From JASSUD01 sp031963415 (GTDB lineage Bacteria; Pseudomonadota; Gammaproteobacteria; Burkholderiales; Burkholderiaceae): DNA of 64,000 nucleotides. The position numbers and the translations under genes are program-made. The notes under the pieces were generated by a model that saw nothing but the letters and a program-made list of their open reading frames with translations, did no database searches and had not been told where the DNA came from. Location of the stretch: NCBI GenBank assembly GCA_031963415.1, contig JASSUI010000001.1, positions 2,356,001 through 2,420,000 on the forward strand. The letters run 5' to 3'. This document shows positions 25,716 to 35,300 of this stretch, in pieces (the stretch's first letter is position 1; each line of letters starts with the position of its first letter).

Positions 25716-26903
25716 AATGCTCTCCTTAAAAAATAAATTTCTATAAAACCTTAATTAATCCAATAACAACACACATGACATGTAGTTCATTTAATTTATC
25801 GGTCTTCAGGAAGAGGCAGGAGGTAGTCGCATCGGAAATTAATCTCTAGCCATAAGAATGGATAAGCTCGGGTAACTCTTCTTTGAAGCTCTGATGAATA
25901 ATGAGCAGAAAATATGCCTTCTAAATGATTCAATCTCAGAATAAAACTGAGAATCTTTCCTGATGTAGTAGCTTTTCTACATCCTATCTTTTTTAGGTTT
26001 GTCTTATATGGAAAACGAGTATTGTAGTGCGCAACAATATGTCTGCTCACGTAAAAAAAGCAGCTAACTAAATCAAAATATCTTGCATCCCGAGCTTGCC
26101 TTTGCTATTCCGTACAACGTAGTTCCCCGCCCACCTGCGGTTCTCGCAAAACGTTTGATTTTCTATGCGCCCGATTTTGCCTAAGAGAGCCAGGCGGCAA
26201 GGGATTTAGTGCGTTTTGATAGACAAAAAAGTTATGCGTTTCTATGCAAAATTATGCGTTTTGATGCAGGCAGGACTTTTAGGAAAAAATAACACTTGAA
26301 GTTTTGATTAAAACAATAGAAATATAGCTTCTATTCCTTATAGAACTTATATCAAAGGTAATTATTATCTTTCGTAACTTTTGTATAACCTTTTTTGTAT
26401 TCTTATGAAACCATGATGAATAAAGGAGTTTCGCTATTTTTTGTCTAACATTACCTTGTGGGCTCGCTCAAGATAGCTTTTTATTTTTTTGTTTTTTTAC
26501 AAGGGAGCAGCAAGGCTGATGAAAAGATGTTTTTGCAGATAAAACGATGGAAGGGTAAGAAAAGCGGTTACAAGGTAATTTTTTGGAAAAATCGCTTTTA
26601 ACTTATTGATTTATAAAGATAATTTTCTTTTTAGAAAAGGTGATTTTGATGGTAGTTTTTTGTTAAACGAAGAGGTAAGGGAAGGCTCGTTTACGATCTT
26701 TATCTTCCCCTCATCCTTATAAGAAAAGATTAGTGTTCATCTAATTAAATTGCTTGCCCATCTTTAATCATCGCAAAGAGCAAAGCTCATTAAGTCGTTC
26801 CAAACTTTACCGTCTAACTAGATAGGTAAATTTGAGCGATTACGTTAAATTTACGTCAAAATAAAAAGATTTCTTTATAAATCAGAGATTTATGAGACAT
26901 TCT
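25716..26903. other. Long A+T-rich gap beside tRNA-Leu with short direct repeats
   Basis: About 1.2 kb without a convincing gene; an 84-codon minus-strand frame at 25796-26050 has no recognisable content. Three similar strings occur at about 21-bp spacing: GTGCGTTTTGAT (26209-26220), TATGCGTTTCTATGC (26233-26247) and TATGCGTTTTGATGC (26253-26267). The remainder is homopolymer-rich DNA of low G+C. Confidence 0.4.
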
Positions 26904-26988
<85 letters not shown>

Positions 26989-27223
26989 TAGGTGTGCATT
27001 AATGCATGAGCGTGCTTGATGTTGAGATAAAAAGCACTACATTAAATGCGAAGGTGCCATTATAGTGAGCTGCTAAAGAGAGTCAATCTTTAGCCCTTAT
27101 TCATGGTCTTAGAGACTGCTCATGAACTTTCAGAAAGGCGGGATGAAACTTTTATTTATGGGCCCATGTCTTCATTGGATTGAAGTTGCGATGGGGGGGA
27201 AAGGTTGTTTAAAGAATGGTTGT

Positions 27224-27248
27224 GTTGGGGTTCCTTCGTCACCCCAAC
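27224..27248 (-). repeat. GTTGGGGT hairpin after fabI (family C)
   Basis: GTTGGGGT (27224-27231) and ACCCCAAC (27241-27248) form a perfect 8-bp stem around TCCTTCGTC. It is nearly identical to 5990-6014, including the following CCTAC. It lies 28 bp past the fabI stop and may serve as its terminator. Confidence 0.6.
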
Positions 27249-27275
27249 CTACGGAAAGGACAAAATTTTACTGTT

Positions 27276-28061
27276 TTATCCCTCAAGCATACCGCTTACG
27301 ATCGCGTTAAAACCACTGTCTACGTGAGTGATTTCTGCGGTGACTGCGGCAGCTAAGTCGGATAACAGAAACGCGGCGACATTACCCACTTGCTCGATGG
27401 TTACATTGCGGCGTAGCGGAGCATTTTTTTCAACGTGCTCTAGAATTTTGCCGAAATCTTTAATTCCACTCGCGGCGAGGGTTTTGATGGGGCCCGCTGA
27501 AATGCCGTTAACACGGATTCCGCGTGGGCCGAGATTGGCTGCAAGGTAGCGCACACTGGCTTCAAGTGAGGCTTTGGCAAGGCCCATCGTGTTGTAGTTC
27601 GGAACAACTTTTTCTGCACCTAAATAAGTGAGGGTGAGTAATGATGCGTTTGGACTAAGCATCGGCAACGCTGCTTTGGCAAGAGCTGGAAAGCTATACG
27701 CAGAGATTTCATGCGCGATATTGAAATTTTCACGGCTAAGGCCCGCTAGAAAATCTCCCATAATCGCTTCGCGTGGTGCAAAACCAATTGAATGCACGAG
27801 ACCATCGAGATGTTCCCAGTGCGCTTTAAGTTCAGTGAAAGTGGCTTCTATTTGCTCATCGTCACTGACATTGCAGGGAAACACGAGTTCGCTCCCAAAT
27901 TCTTTCGCAAAGTCGGTGACACGCGCTTTAAAGCGCTCATCAGCATAAGTGAATGCGAGCTGCGCTCCTTCGCGCTGGCACGCTTGTGCGATGCCAAAAG
28001 CAATTGAATGTTTTGAGAGAAGACCGGTCAGCAAAATGCGTTTACCAGCGAGGAAGCTCAT
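27276..28061 (-). CDS. fabI: Enoyl-[acyl-carrier-protein] reductase (NADH)
   Basis: Last reduction in each cycle of fatty acid elongation. It is a 261-residue short-chain dehydrogenase-type protein: GLLSKHSIAFGIAQAC (cofactor loop), SIGFAPREA, and the catalytic pair in YNTMGLAKASLEASVRYLA (Tyr, then Lys seven residues on). ISAGPIKTLAASGI and HVDSGFNAIVSGM follow. This is the classical FabI form, not FabV or FabL. It stands alone, flanked by repeat-rich gaps. Confidence 0.96.
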   Translation of the reverse strand: MSFLAGKRILLTGLLSKHSIAFGIAQACQREGAQLAFTYADERFKARVTDFAKEFGSELVFPCNVSDDEQIEATFTELKAHWEHLDGLVHSIGFAPREAIMGDFLAGLSRENFNIAHEISAYSFPALAKAALPMLSPNASLLTLTYLGAEKVVPNYNTMGLAKASLEASVRYLAANLGPRGIRVNGISAGPIKTLAASGIKDFGKILEHVEKNAPLRRNVTIEQVGNVAAFLLSDLAAAVTAEITHVDSGFNAIVSGMLEG

Positions 28062-28135
28062 AAATACTCCGTATTTGCAAATAGTAAAAATGTCAGCAAC
28101 GATGAAACATGTTGAGCGTTAACGATAATTTCCTA

Positions 28136-28279
28136 AGAACCTGCTCAGAATCTTTTTAAAGGGCCGCGATTCTTAGACCAGGCGACGCTCGGAATGCTTG
28201 TGTGCATTAGTACACCCCAGTTCCTGCGCTCCGGCCTCTCTTAGCTGACGGTCTTTTAAAAAGATCCTGAATAAGTTCT
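28136..28279. repeat. Imperfect palindromic element (family A type)
   Basis: The 25 bases from 28136 (AGAACCTGCTCAGAATC...) pair with the reverse complement of the 25 bases ending at 28279, with 21 matches. The inner part contains TGTGCATTAGTACACCCCAG, like the loops of other elements. It lies upstream of fabI. The rest of the gap to 28472 has no supported gene. Confidence 0.65.
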
Positions 28280-28472
28280 ACGAGATGATTAGTTCAGTTC
28301 TTTTAGGTCGCTATTATTTTTTGTTCCAGGTGCTTGTTTTGCGGCGTAGTGTAGCACTGCATATTTTCTTTGTCATTCACACAAAGGTATACGCCATTGA
28401 TATTAATAGAGCATTTTTTGTGCTGGTACTGCAAGGCTTAGGTAATATTCGCTGCGTTGTAGGTTTAGCCAT

Positions 28473-29123
28473 TCATGGAGAAATGTAGGGGGACAATGGA
28501 TTGATTAAAAGCTTTCTGGCCCTAACAATCTTTTTCTTTTCTTTTTCCAACGCTGATTTTTCAGCAGAAAAATTCTTTTCATTTAAACAGCGTGCTATTT
28601 CTTCTTGGTTTAAATAAGAGCTTTCGAGTTTTATCGCTTCCTCTAGTTCGTCCAATATTCTTTTGGCTGAAAGTAGCTCTTCTACTTCGTTTAAGAAATA
28701 GGCATATTCTCCAGCGCTCAAGTTGAGATATTTTGACGCAAGGCTTATTCTTTTTGTCATTAATTCGTTTAATTTTTTTATAAATTTTGAATTTAGTTGG
28801 TTTAATATTAAATCTTTGCTTTGCTCGCGCTCTTTTCCGGGTATTAGGTTGCTTCGATTGATATTTATTATATTTAATCTGAAATTTAAATATTTAATTG
28901 ATTCTAAAAAATATAAATGGTAGTTGAATATACCATTCTCTGAATGTTGAGCACAGTTGATACGGCTGTAATGCTGATGGATTGGAAGATGACTAGAGAG
29001 CCAAGCAGGGGGGATTGCTAAAGTTTGACTTGATGATTTTTTCTCATTAGATGTGCCAATAATTTGACCTGAAGAATTGAGCATTAGCAATGTTGATATA
29101 TCAATCTTATTTTCAGTTGCCAT
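28473..29123 (-). CDS. Orphan coiled-coil-rich protein
   Basis: An unrecognised 216-residue protein. An N-terminal Ser/Asn-rich part is followed by a beta-like stretch (NGIFNYHLYFLESIKYLNF). From residue about 105 onward it is strongly helical and charged (VEELLSAKRILDELEEAIKLE; SALEKEKKKIVRARKLL), consistent with a coiled coil. AAGGA lies upstream of the ATG. The gene is A+T-rich relative to fabI and gltX, with no signal peptide or membrane helix. It is probably a lineage-specific acquired gene. Confidence 0.55.
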   Translation of the reverse strand: MATENKIDISTLLMLNSSGQIIGTSNEKKSSSQTLAIPPAWLSSHLPIHQHYSRINCAQHSENGIFNYHLYFLESIKYLNFRLNIININRSNLIPGKEREQSKDLILNQLNSKFIKKLNELMTKRISLASKYLNLSAGEYAYFLNEVEELLSAKRILDELEEAIKLESSYLNQEEIARCLNEKNFSAEKSALEKEKKKIVRARKLLINPLSPYISP

Positions 29124-29394
29124 CTCTTAGTCCTTCTTGAAGGCACATGGAGATATGATAGAAACCCTACTTTATCGGCATCGAATAAAAACGAAATTAG
29201 GTTATTTTTTCCGTAAGGAACCTCTGCAAATCCTCGTGCGAGGCCACATAGTCAACTGAGATACTGTGAGGCACTGAAGCCTCCTTTGCCTCCTTTTTTA
29301 TTGGATGCTAATGTGCCTATAGGCCTGATAAAACGATGAATTTTGACAGATAAGGCATGCCTTGCTATATTCCCCCGCTCTTAGCGTCTGTCCA

Positions 29395-29460
29395 TGATCT
29401 GTCTAAAAGGCTGTGATCTAGGGTCAAATAGTCTTTAGGCAATTTTTAAGCAGGTGCTTA
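29395..29460. repeat. Degenerate family A half-elements
   Basis: CTGTCTAAAAGG near 29398 and, in reverse complement from 29459, GCACCTGCTTAAAAATTGCC match the family A core. A relative of the family B end (GGAACCTCTGCAAATCC) lies at 29218. No gene is seen between 29124 and 29632. Confidence 0.45.
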
Positions 29461-29530
29461 TAGCGAAGTTGAATCAATCGTAAATGGGTATAGGCAGTAA
29501 GTGCTCTGTTTGTGATTCCTTCAGCGCGCT

Positions 29531-29594
29531 GAAACTTCTGCATAACTCCTGTAGCGGCGGTATTCCCTACCACAGGGGTTATGCAGAAGCTTCC
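29531..29594. repeat. Strong hairpin, family B ends
   Basis: GAAACTTCTGCATAACTCCT (29531-29550, continuing GTAG) pairs with CCACAGGGGTTATGCAGAAG (29570-29589, continuing CTTCC) with only a few mismatches. The inner 15 nt form the loop. It lies just upstream of the NlpC/P60 gene and could shape its leader RNA. Confidence 0.65.
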
Positions 29595-29632
29595 TTTCCT
29601 ATCCATTCTCGATTGATATTGATTGTATTTGT

Positions 29633-30307
29633 ATGAATTCAAATATCTTTAGGGAAGGTCTGCGTAACTCGGTTGATGGCATGCGCCGCGTTAATGTATT
29701 GACTGTCCCCCAGGCGAAACAAAGCTTCTTCAAACAAGTCTATGCATTCTTAACGGCTGGTATGTTGCTCATTATGCTTTGCCTGCCTGCAGGTGAGGCC
29801 TTAGCTGATCCCGCGATTCAGGTTAGTTCGATTGCGCCACAGCCGCGCCCAATCAGCTCAGTGAATGTATCTGCTGCTGTACCTCTTAGGGCGGCTCAAA
29901 CATTCTTCTCTAATGTCGCACAGCACACGAGCGATGTCGTAGTCGAAGCAATGTTATTAATTGGTGTGCCTTACCAATGGGGAGGCAATACGCCAACATC
30001 TGGCATGGATTGTAGTGGCTTCGTTCGTTATGTTTTCCAAGACACGTTAGGCTTGCTTTTACCGCGGCGCGCGATTGATATGAGCCGCGTAGGGCGCAAA
30101 GTCAGTCGCAGCAACTTACAGCCAGGTGATTTAGTATTTTTTAATACAATTCGTCGCACTGTCTCGCACGTAGGTATCTATATTGGAGACAATAAATTTG
30201 TGCATTCACCTGCCACGGGTAAAACTATCCGCATTGATCGGCTTGCTAATAGTTATTGGAAAGCACGATACACCGGCGCACGTCGCATCATTATGGCCGC
30301 ACAATGA
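29633..30307 (+). CDS. Secreted NlpC/P60 (C40) peptidoglycan peptidase
   Basis: A 224-residue cell-wall endopeptidase. A signal peptide (VYAFLTAGMLLIMLCLPAGE, cleavage near ALA-DP) is followed by a short linker and the papain-like domain. The catalytic Cys127 is in MDCSGFVRYVF, His179 is in SHVGIYIGDNKFV, and His191 follows. It presumably cuts stem-peptide bonds (usually D-Glu to diamino acid) in the periplasm. The start is uncertain: 29633, or 29681 (MRRVNVL), neither with a good ribosome-binding site. The stop overlaps the gltX start (ATGA), an unusual coupling of a wall hydrolase with a tRNA synthetase. Confidence 0.88.
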   Translation: MNSNIFREGLRNSVDGMRRVNVLTVPQAKQSFFKQVYAFLTAGMLLIMLCLPAGEALADPAIQVSSIAPQPRPISSVNVSAAVPLRAAQTFFSNVAQHTSDVVVEAMLLIGVPYQWGGNTPTSGMDCSGFVRYVFQDTLGLLLPRRAIDMSRVGRKVSRSNLQPGDLVFFNTIRRTVSHVGIYIGDNKFVHSPATGKTIRIDRLANSYWKARYTGARRIIMAAQ

Positions 30308-31710
30308 CCTCATCTTTATCTACAGTTCGTACCCGTTTTGCTCCGAGTCCTACTGGGTTTATTCATCTTGGCAATATTCGTTCAGCGTTGTATCCGTGGG
30401 CGTTTGCTCGCCATTATCAGGGAGCTTTCGTGTTGCGTATCGAAGATACCGATACGGAAAGATCATCTGATGCGGCGGTGCAAGTCATTCTTGAAGGTAT
30501 GCAATGGCTTGGCCTGGATGTGGATGAAGGGCCGTTTTATCAAATGCAGCGCATGCCGCGCTACCGAGAAGTTATCCAACAACTGCTGGAGCGTGGCTTA
30601 GCCTATCCCTGCTATGTCTCGTCGCAAGAGTTAGAAGAATTGCGTGAAGCGCAGCGTATACGCGGTGAAAAGCCCCGTTACGATGGCCGCTGGCGTCCAG
30701 AACCTGGCAAGATTTTGCCTACACCACCAGAAGGCGTTCAACCTGTCATTCGTTTCAAAAATCCTTTAACCGGTTCAGTTATCTGGGACGATGCAGTCAA
30801 AGGGCGTATCGAGATCTCTAACGAAGAACTAGATGATTTAGTAATTGCTCGGACTGACGGTTCGCCAACCTATAATTTTTGCGTGGTAGTTGATGATCTT
30901 GATATGCGCATCACGCATGTGATCCGTGGTGATGACCATGTGAACAATACCCCGCGTCAAATTAATATTCTGCGAGCGCTAGGCCATGAGCCACCTGTTT
31001 ATGCACATCTACCTACTGTGCTGAACGAGCAGGGCGAGAAAATGTCCAAGCGTAACAATGCAATGAGCGTGATGCAGTATTGTGCTGAAGGTTATCTACC
31101 AGAAGCGGTGCTGAATTATTTAGCACGCCTTGGCTGGTCACATGGTGACGATGAAATTTTTTCACGCGAGCAATTCGTTGAATGGTTTGATTTGGATCAT
31201 CTTGGAAAATCTTCTGCGCAATATGATCCAGACAAGCTGAAATGGCTCAACCAGCATTACATTAAGCAAGCGGATAATGCACGGCTTGCTGAACTGACGC
31301 AGCCATTTTTGTTAGAACTTGGTATTGATACAAGCCAAGGCCCATCACTGCCTGCTGTAATAGGTTTATTAAAAGATAGGGCGCAGACGTTAAAAGAACT
31401 AGCAGCGAGTGCGAAAATCTTTTATCAAGTGCCACAGGTAACGCATCAAGAACTAGCACCTCATCTAAATGAGACAGTGTGCGCAGCGCTCAAAGAACTG
31501 ACACAACAGTTATCTAACATTAGCTGGCAGCGCAGCGAAATTAACGCAGCCTTCAAAACTACGCTACAAGCACACGGCTTAAAAATGCCCCAACTAGCGA
31601 TGCCAGTACGTTTGCTAGTCGCTGGCACCACGCAAACTCCATCGATTGATAGCGTGCTTGAAGTTTTTGGGCGAGAGCTTGTAGTTAAAAGACTGACTGC
31701 AATAGAGTAA
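30304..31710 (+). CDS. gltX: Glutamyl-tRNA synthetase
   Basis: Charges tRNA-Glu. It is a class I enzyme with the HIGH-like motif PSPTGFIHLGNIRSAL near the N-terminus and KMSKRNNAMSV as the KMSKS loop. RFAPSPTGF, RIEDTDTER and VIRGDDHVNNTPRQ are also present. The ATG at 30304 (MTSSLSTVRTRFAPSPTG) is preferred to a more upstream start because of family length (468 residues) and the 4-bp ATGA overlap with the peptidase stop. A strong terminator follows. Confidence 0.96.
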   Translation: MTSSLSTVRTRFAPSPTGFIHLGNIRSALYPWAFARHYQGAFVLRIEDTDTERSSDAAVQVILEGMQWLGLDVDEGPFYQMQRMPRYREVIQQLLERGLAYPCYVSSQELEELREAQRIRGEKPRYDGRWRPEPGKILPTPPEGVQPVIRFKNPLTGSVIWDDAVKGRIEISNEELDDLVIARTDGSPTYNFCVVVDDLDMRITHVIRGDDHVNNTPRQINILRALGHEPPVYAHLPTVLNEQGEKMSKRNNAMSVMQYCAEGYLPEAVLNYLARLGWSHGDDEIFSREQFVEWFDLDHLGKSSAQYDPDKLKWLNQHYIKQADNARLAELTQPFLLELGIDTSQGPSLPAVIGLLKDRAQTLKELAASAKIFYQVPQVTHQELAPHLNETVCAALKELTQQLSNISWQRSEINAAFKTTLQAHGLKMPQLAMPVRLLVAGTTQTPSIDSVLEVFGRELVVKRLTAIE

Positions 31711-31738
31711 TTCTGAAATTCATTTCAATTGTCAAATC

Positions 31739-31770
31739 GGCCACCTTCGAGGTGGCCGCGCGATTTTTAC
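31739..31770 (+). terminator. Rho-independent terminator after gltX
   Basis: GGCCACCT (31739-31746) and AGGTGGCC (31750-31757) form a perfect 8-bp stem around TCG, followed by GCGCGATTTTTA. It is 29 bp past the gltX stop. Confidence 0.75.
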
Positions 31771-31876
31771 GCAAATAAACTGCGTCTTCATAAGAAGCAG
31801 AAAACTCTGCAGATCAAAACAGTAAGCTCTTAACCTTTATCAGGCAAAATCAATATACAAGTTTTGTTTAAGCCTG

Positions 31877-32136
31877 CTATTTTCCATTGCTGTCGATGTC
31901 GATGGGTAAAGTGGGTTTATATGGAAACAAACAGTAGGCAATAATGCCAGCCATGAGGTTGACCACGAAGTTAGCCGTTGAACGGTGGCGCGAATGCTCG
32001 ATCTGAGAAAGATTTTTGAGTTGATCGAAAACGGTTTCCCTTAACGACCTCTTTTTTAGGATGGCCTGATCGAAAGGAGGGTATTCGATGGGCTTTATAT
32101 TTTTGCGTTGTTTGGTAATTAAACAGAGCCTTGCGC
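31877..32136 (-). pseudogene. IS982-family transposase C-terminal remnant
   Basis: Minus-strand reading gives GARLCLITKQRKNIKPIEYP, then DQAILKKRSLRETVFDQLKN, LSQIEHSRHRSTANFVVNLM and AGIIAYCLFPYKPTLPI before a stop. The RHRS...NFVVNL...GIIAY pattern is the usual end of IS982 transposases. An in-frame stop lies just upstream, so only the last ~85 codons remain. Confidence 0.75.
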
Positions 32137-32150
32137 CTTGTCAACTGGAA

Positions 32151-32300
32151 TGACCCCCTGAGGCTAGACTAAGGGAACTATAAAATTTGAGTCGCTTGCT
32201 GAGAGAGTTGATCCTCAAACTGGTTAGGGGAGAGATAGCCAAGCGCCGAATGCATTCGCTTAGCAGTGTAAACATGTTCAATAAAGTGCGGCAGGCAAGC
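32151..32300 (-). pseudogene. IS3-family transposase C-terminal remnant
   Basis: Minus-strand reading gives LPHFIEHVYTAKRMHSALGY, then LSPNQFEDQLSQQATQIL and a stop, the end of an IS3-group OrfB. TGACCCCCTGAGGC just beyond (from 32151) looks like an IS3-type terminal inverted repeat. It abuts the IS982 scrap, making a small insertion-sequence graveyard beside the NACHT gene. Confidence 0.7.
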
Positions 32301-32361
32301 AGTGGAGTTACCACCTTTTTCCTACCAGGGTCACGTGTACACCGGGCCGATTACTACGCTT

Positions 32362-35300
32362 CTACCAGAGCGGATTCCACTTTAACAATGAAGCGTCTCT
32401 AGCCTTCTCTTGTATAGTTTTGAAAGGCTCAGTAACCACTTGACTCTGATTAGAGCTAAGCCAAATCGTTTGCCCAGAACTCCTTGCCGTATAAGCCAGT
32501 CTCTCTTCCTCCGGTGAGGTTATCCCAGCTTCTGCATGAGCGCTCTTAAAAGCCTCTGTGATCATTTGACTCTGTTTAGCGGTTAGTTGAATGGGCTGCT
32601 CAAGACCTCTCGCCGTATAAAAGTGAAGTTGGTGATTTTGAATATAGAGAGGCGTGACCTGTTTATAACTGTACCGGAACAAAACTTGAGTAAAAAGTTC
32701 CTTTATTTGCTCTGCTTCCAACTTCGGAAGCAAAGTAAAAAGTTGAGTCATATGGGAGCCTAAGGCTCTCGCAGCTTCAGACCTGAGAGACCTATCTTCT
32801 TTATCCGTCAAGGAGGTGATCAAGGCCTGAACCGCGTCGGATGACAACGTACTCTGGCTACCTAAGGCGCGCGCGGCCACTCTCCTGACATTTCTGTTTT
32901 CGTCCTTCAAAGAAGCGGTCAAGGCTTGAGCCGCGTCGGATGACAGCGTACTCTGGCTGCCTAGGGCGCGCGCGGCCGCTCTCCTGACATTCCCATTTTC
33001 ATCCTTCAAGGAGGCGATCAAGACCTGAACTGTGTTGGATGACATCGCACTCTGGCGGTCTAAAGCGCTCTCAACCGCTTTCCTGACATCCCCGTTTTTA
33101 TCCTCCACGGAGACGATCAACAAGGCCTGAACTGTGCCGGATGGCAGCCCACTTTGTCGGCCTAGGATGTTCGCGGCCTCTTCCCTAACATACCATTTCT
33201 CATCCTTCAAGGAGGTGATCAAGTCCTGAACTGCGTCGGATGACAGTGTACTCTGGCTACCTACCGCCTCCTCGGCTGCTTCCCCAACATACCTGTTTTC
33301 ATCCTTCAAGGAGGTGATCGAGGCATGAACCCCGTCGGATGAAAGCATACTCTGGCGGCCTAAAGCCCCTGTGGCCGCTTGCCTGACATACGCGTTTTCA
33401 TCCTTTAAGGCAATATTCAAGGCCTGAATCGCGTCGGATGGCAGCGCACTCTGGCGGCCTAGGGCGTCCGCGGCCGCTTCCCTGACATTCCCATTTTCAT
33501 CCTTCAAAGAGGCAGTCAAGGCCCGAACCGCGCCAGATGACAACGCTGGACGGGCGCTCAGCATTGCTATCACTTCCTCTTTCTCCACTTCAGCCTGACT
33601 CAGGCTCTTGACCAACAAATGTTCCGGAAAAACCCTCTGGCACCCTAAGCGACTGTGGTGGCTTGGCCCATTTTTTATCTCGAAATTCAGCCACTGCATC
33701 AGCTTTTTTTCCAATTGAGCAATCGTCGTGGCTTTCAATTGCGCTCGAGCTTCGTTTAAGCACCCCATCATCACCTGCTGATGACGCACCCCGATGAGGT
33801 CACGCGGAGCCGCCTCTAACAAAGTAAAGAAGCGCTCCAGCGCTGCACCTTCCAGCAATCCGGCCACCATCCACCAAACAATCTCATAACGCGGGTTATA
33901 TTTATGCGTAGCGATAAAGGCTTCTAGTTCTTCTAGACTAGGTTTAACCCCTAACGTGATGTCTGTTTCGGCTGCTTGCGCTTCGATGGATTTCCGAACC
34001 GTGTTGGCATGGGCTTGTAGATGCTTAACCAGAAACTTTGCCGCAAAGAATTCCTGAAACGTCAAATGCATGAAGTGGTAGCTGCGATGGCTTTCCTCAG
34101 CATCATCGGTATGCAGGAACGAGAGTTTTTTGAGGTTAGCTTCCAATGTAATGGATAAATCTACCCCTTGTGTCTCAAGCTGCTCAATGAGCCTATGCAG
34201 GTCACGATGGGTAAATTCAATTTGATTATTCTGCAATCCTGTAAAAGCTAAAGCACTCAGAAAATCATTTTCGGATTTCACTAATTTCTCAATACGGGAT
34301 GGCCTTTCAAGCGCGCTAACATGGCCCTCTGTCAACAGTTCACCCCCTTCCCGTTTACCCAAGCGAAGCATATCCTTACGCCACAATTTGTTCACCATCG
34401 TTTGATATAAAGTGGTGACCGTGATGGCGTCTTGTGCGTTTTTCTGCATGCGCTTGATTTCATCCCAACTGTAATAAAGAGCATCCAGCTGAATCGGCAC
34501 ATTGACCAGTTCCTGGATGAAAGCGTTAGCTTGGATAAAGCCCTTCATCTCCTTGGCATCCGAAGATGAAATAATGTCCCGATTGTCGAGATATGCGATC
34601 ACGTTTTCTGGGCTAAAACCCACTGTCTCCAATTCAAAATCCATCGGTTGCGCTTGCTTCAAATCAACGTAGGGACGGGATGTGATCAGTACCGCAGGTT
34701 GATTCAGCAAATGCTTCAGAAACTCAGACATCGGTTCATGCTCGCCCCATTCCTGCGCGACTTCATCCCAACCATCAAGCACAAACAGGGTTCTCTCTTT
34801 AGCCCGTCCGTTAATTTGCGCAGCGAGCGTTTTGGCTAAAGCTCGGCCTTTAGGGTGATGTTGGAAATAGGTTTCATGAAACAGGGTCACGAGATCACAG
34901 TTTGATTTGCCCTTCAACGTACGCAACGGAATCCACAGCAAATAGTCAAAGCGATCTCGCCATTGTCCTTTCTGCGTGTATTCGTAGACGATTTTTTTAG
35001 ATAAGGTTGTTTTGCCAACCCCTGCCCTGCCTCGAATCAAAATCCGCTTGGGGGTTACCGTTTTGTCTTTGCTTAATTCTCTCGGATCAAAAAGTTTCTC
35101 AAGGGGCACTAATTTCTGTGAGTGGGAACTAATTGCTTCAGCACTTGGTAAACGATGAAAGCCCTTGGATGCAGCGTTACTTTCTTTAGTTTTCTCCTCT
35201 TTCTCGTGCTCCACGACCGCCAGATTGACATAGCAATACTCCATTAATAAAGGTAGGCCAGACAGACGTTGGATGGCTAAGCGCTTGGCGGAATACGACG

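Noticed and set aside
25796..26050. 84-codon minus-strand frame in the tRNA-Leu gap
   Set aside because: No domain, no convincing ribosome-binding site, and it lies in low-complexity A+T-rich DNA.
27122..27310. 62-codon plus-strand frame across the family C hairpin
   Set aside because: It runs into the fabI gene on the other strand and consists mostly of repeat sequence.
28285..28488. 67-codon plus-strand frame upstream of fabI
   Set aside because: It overlaps the end of the orphan 216-residue gene on the other strand and has no start signal.
32187..32402. 71-codon plus-strand frame downstream of gltX
   Set aside because: It is the opposite strand of an IS3 transposase scrap and of the end of the NACHT gene.
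32752..33552. Possible CRISPR-like array because of regular repeats
   Set aside because: The units are 99 bp, contiguous, in frame and encode HEAT repeats; there are no spacers and no cas genes.
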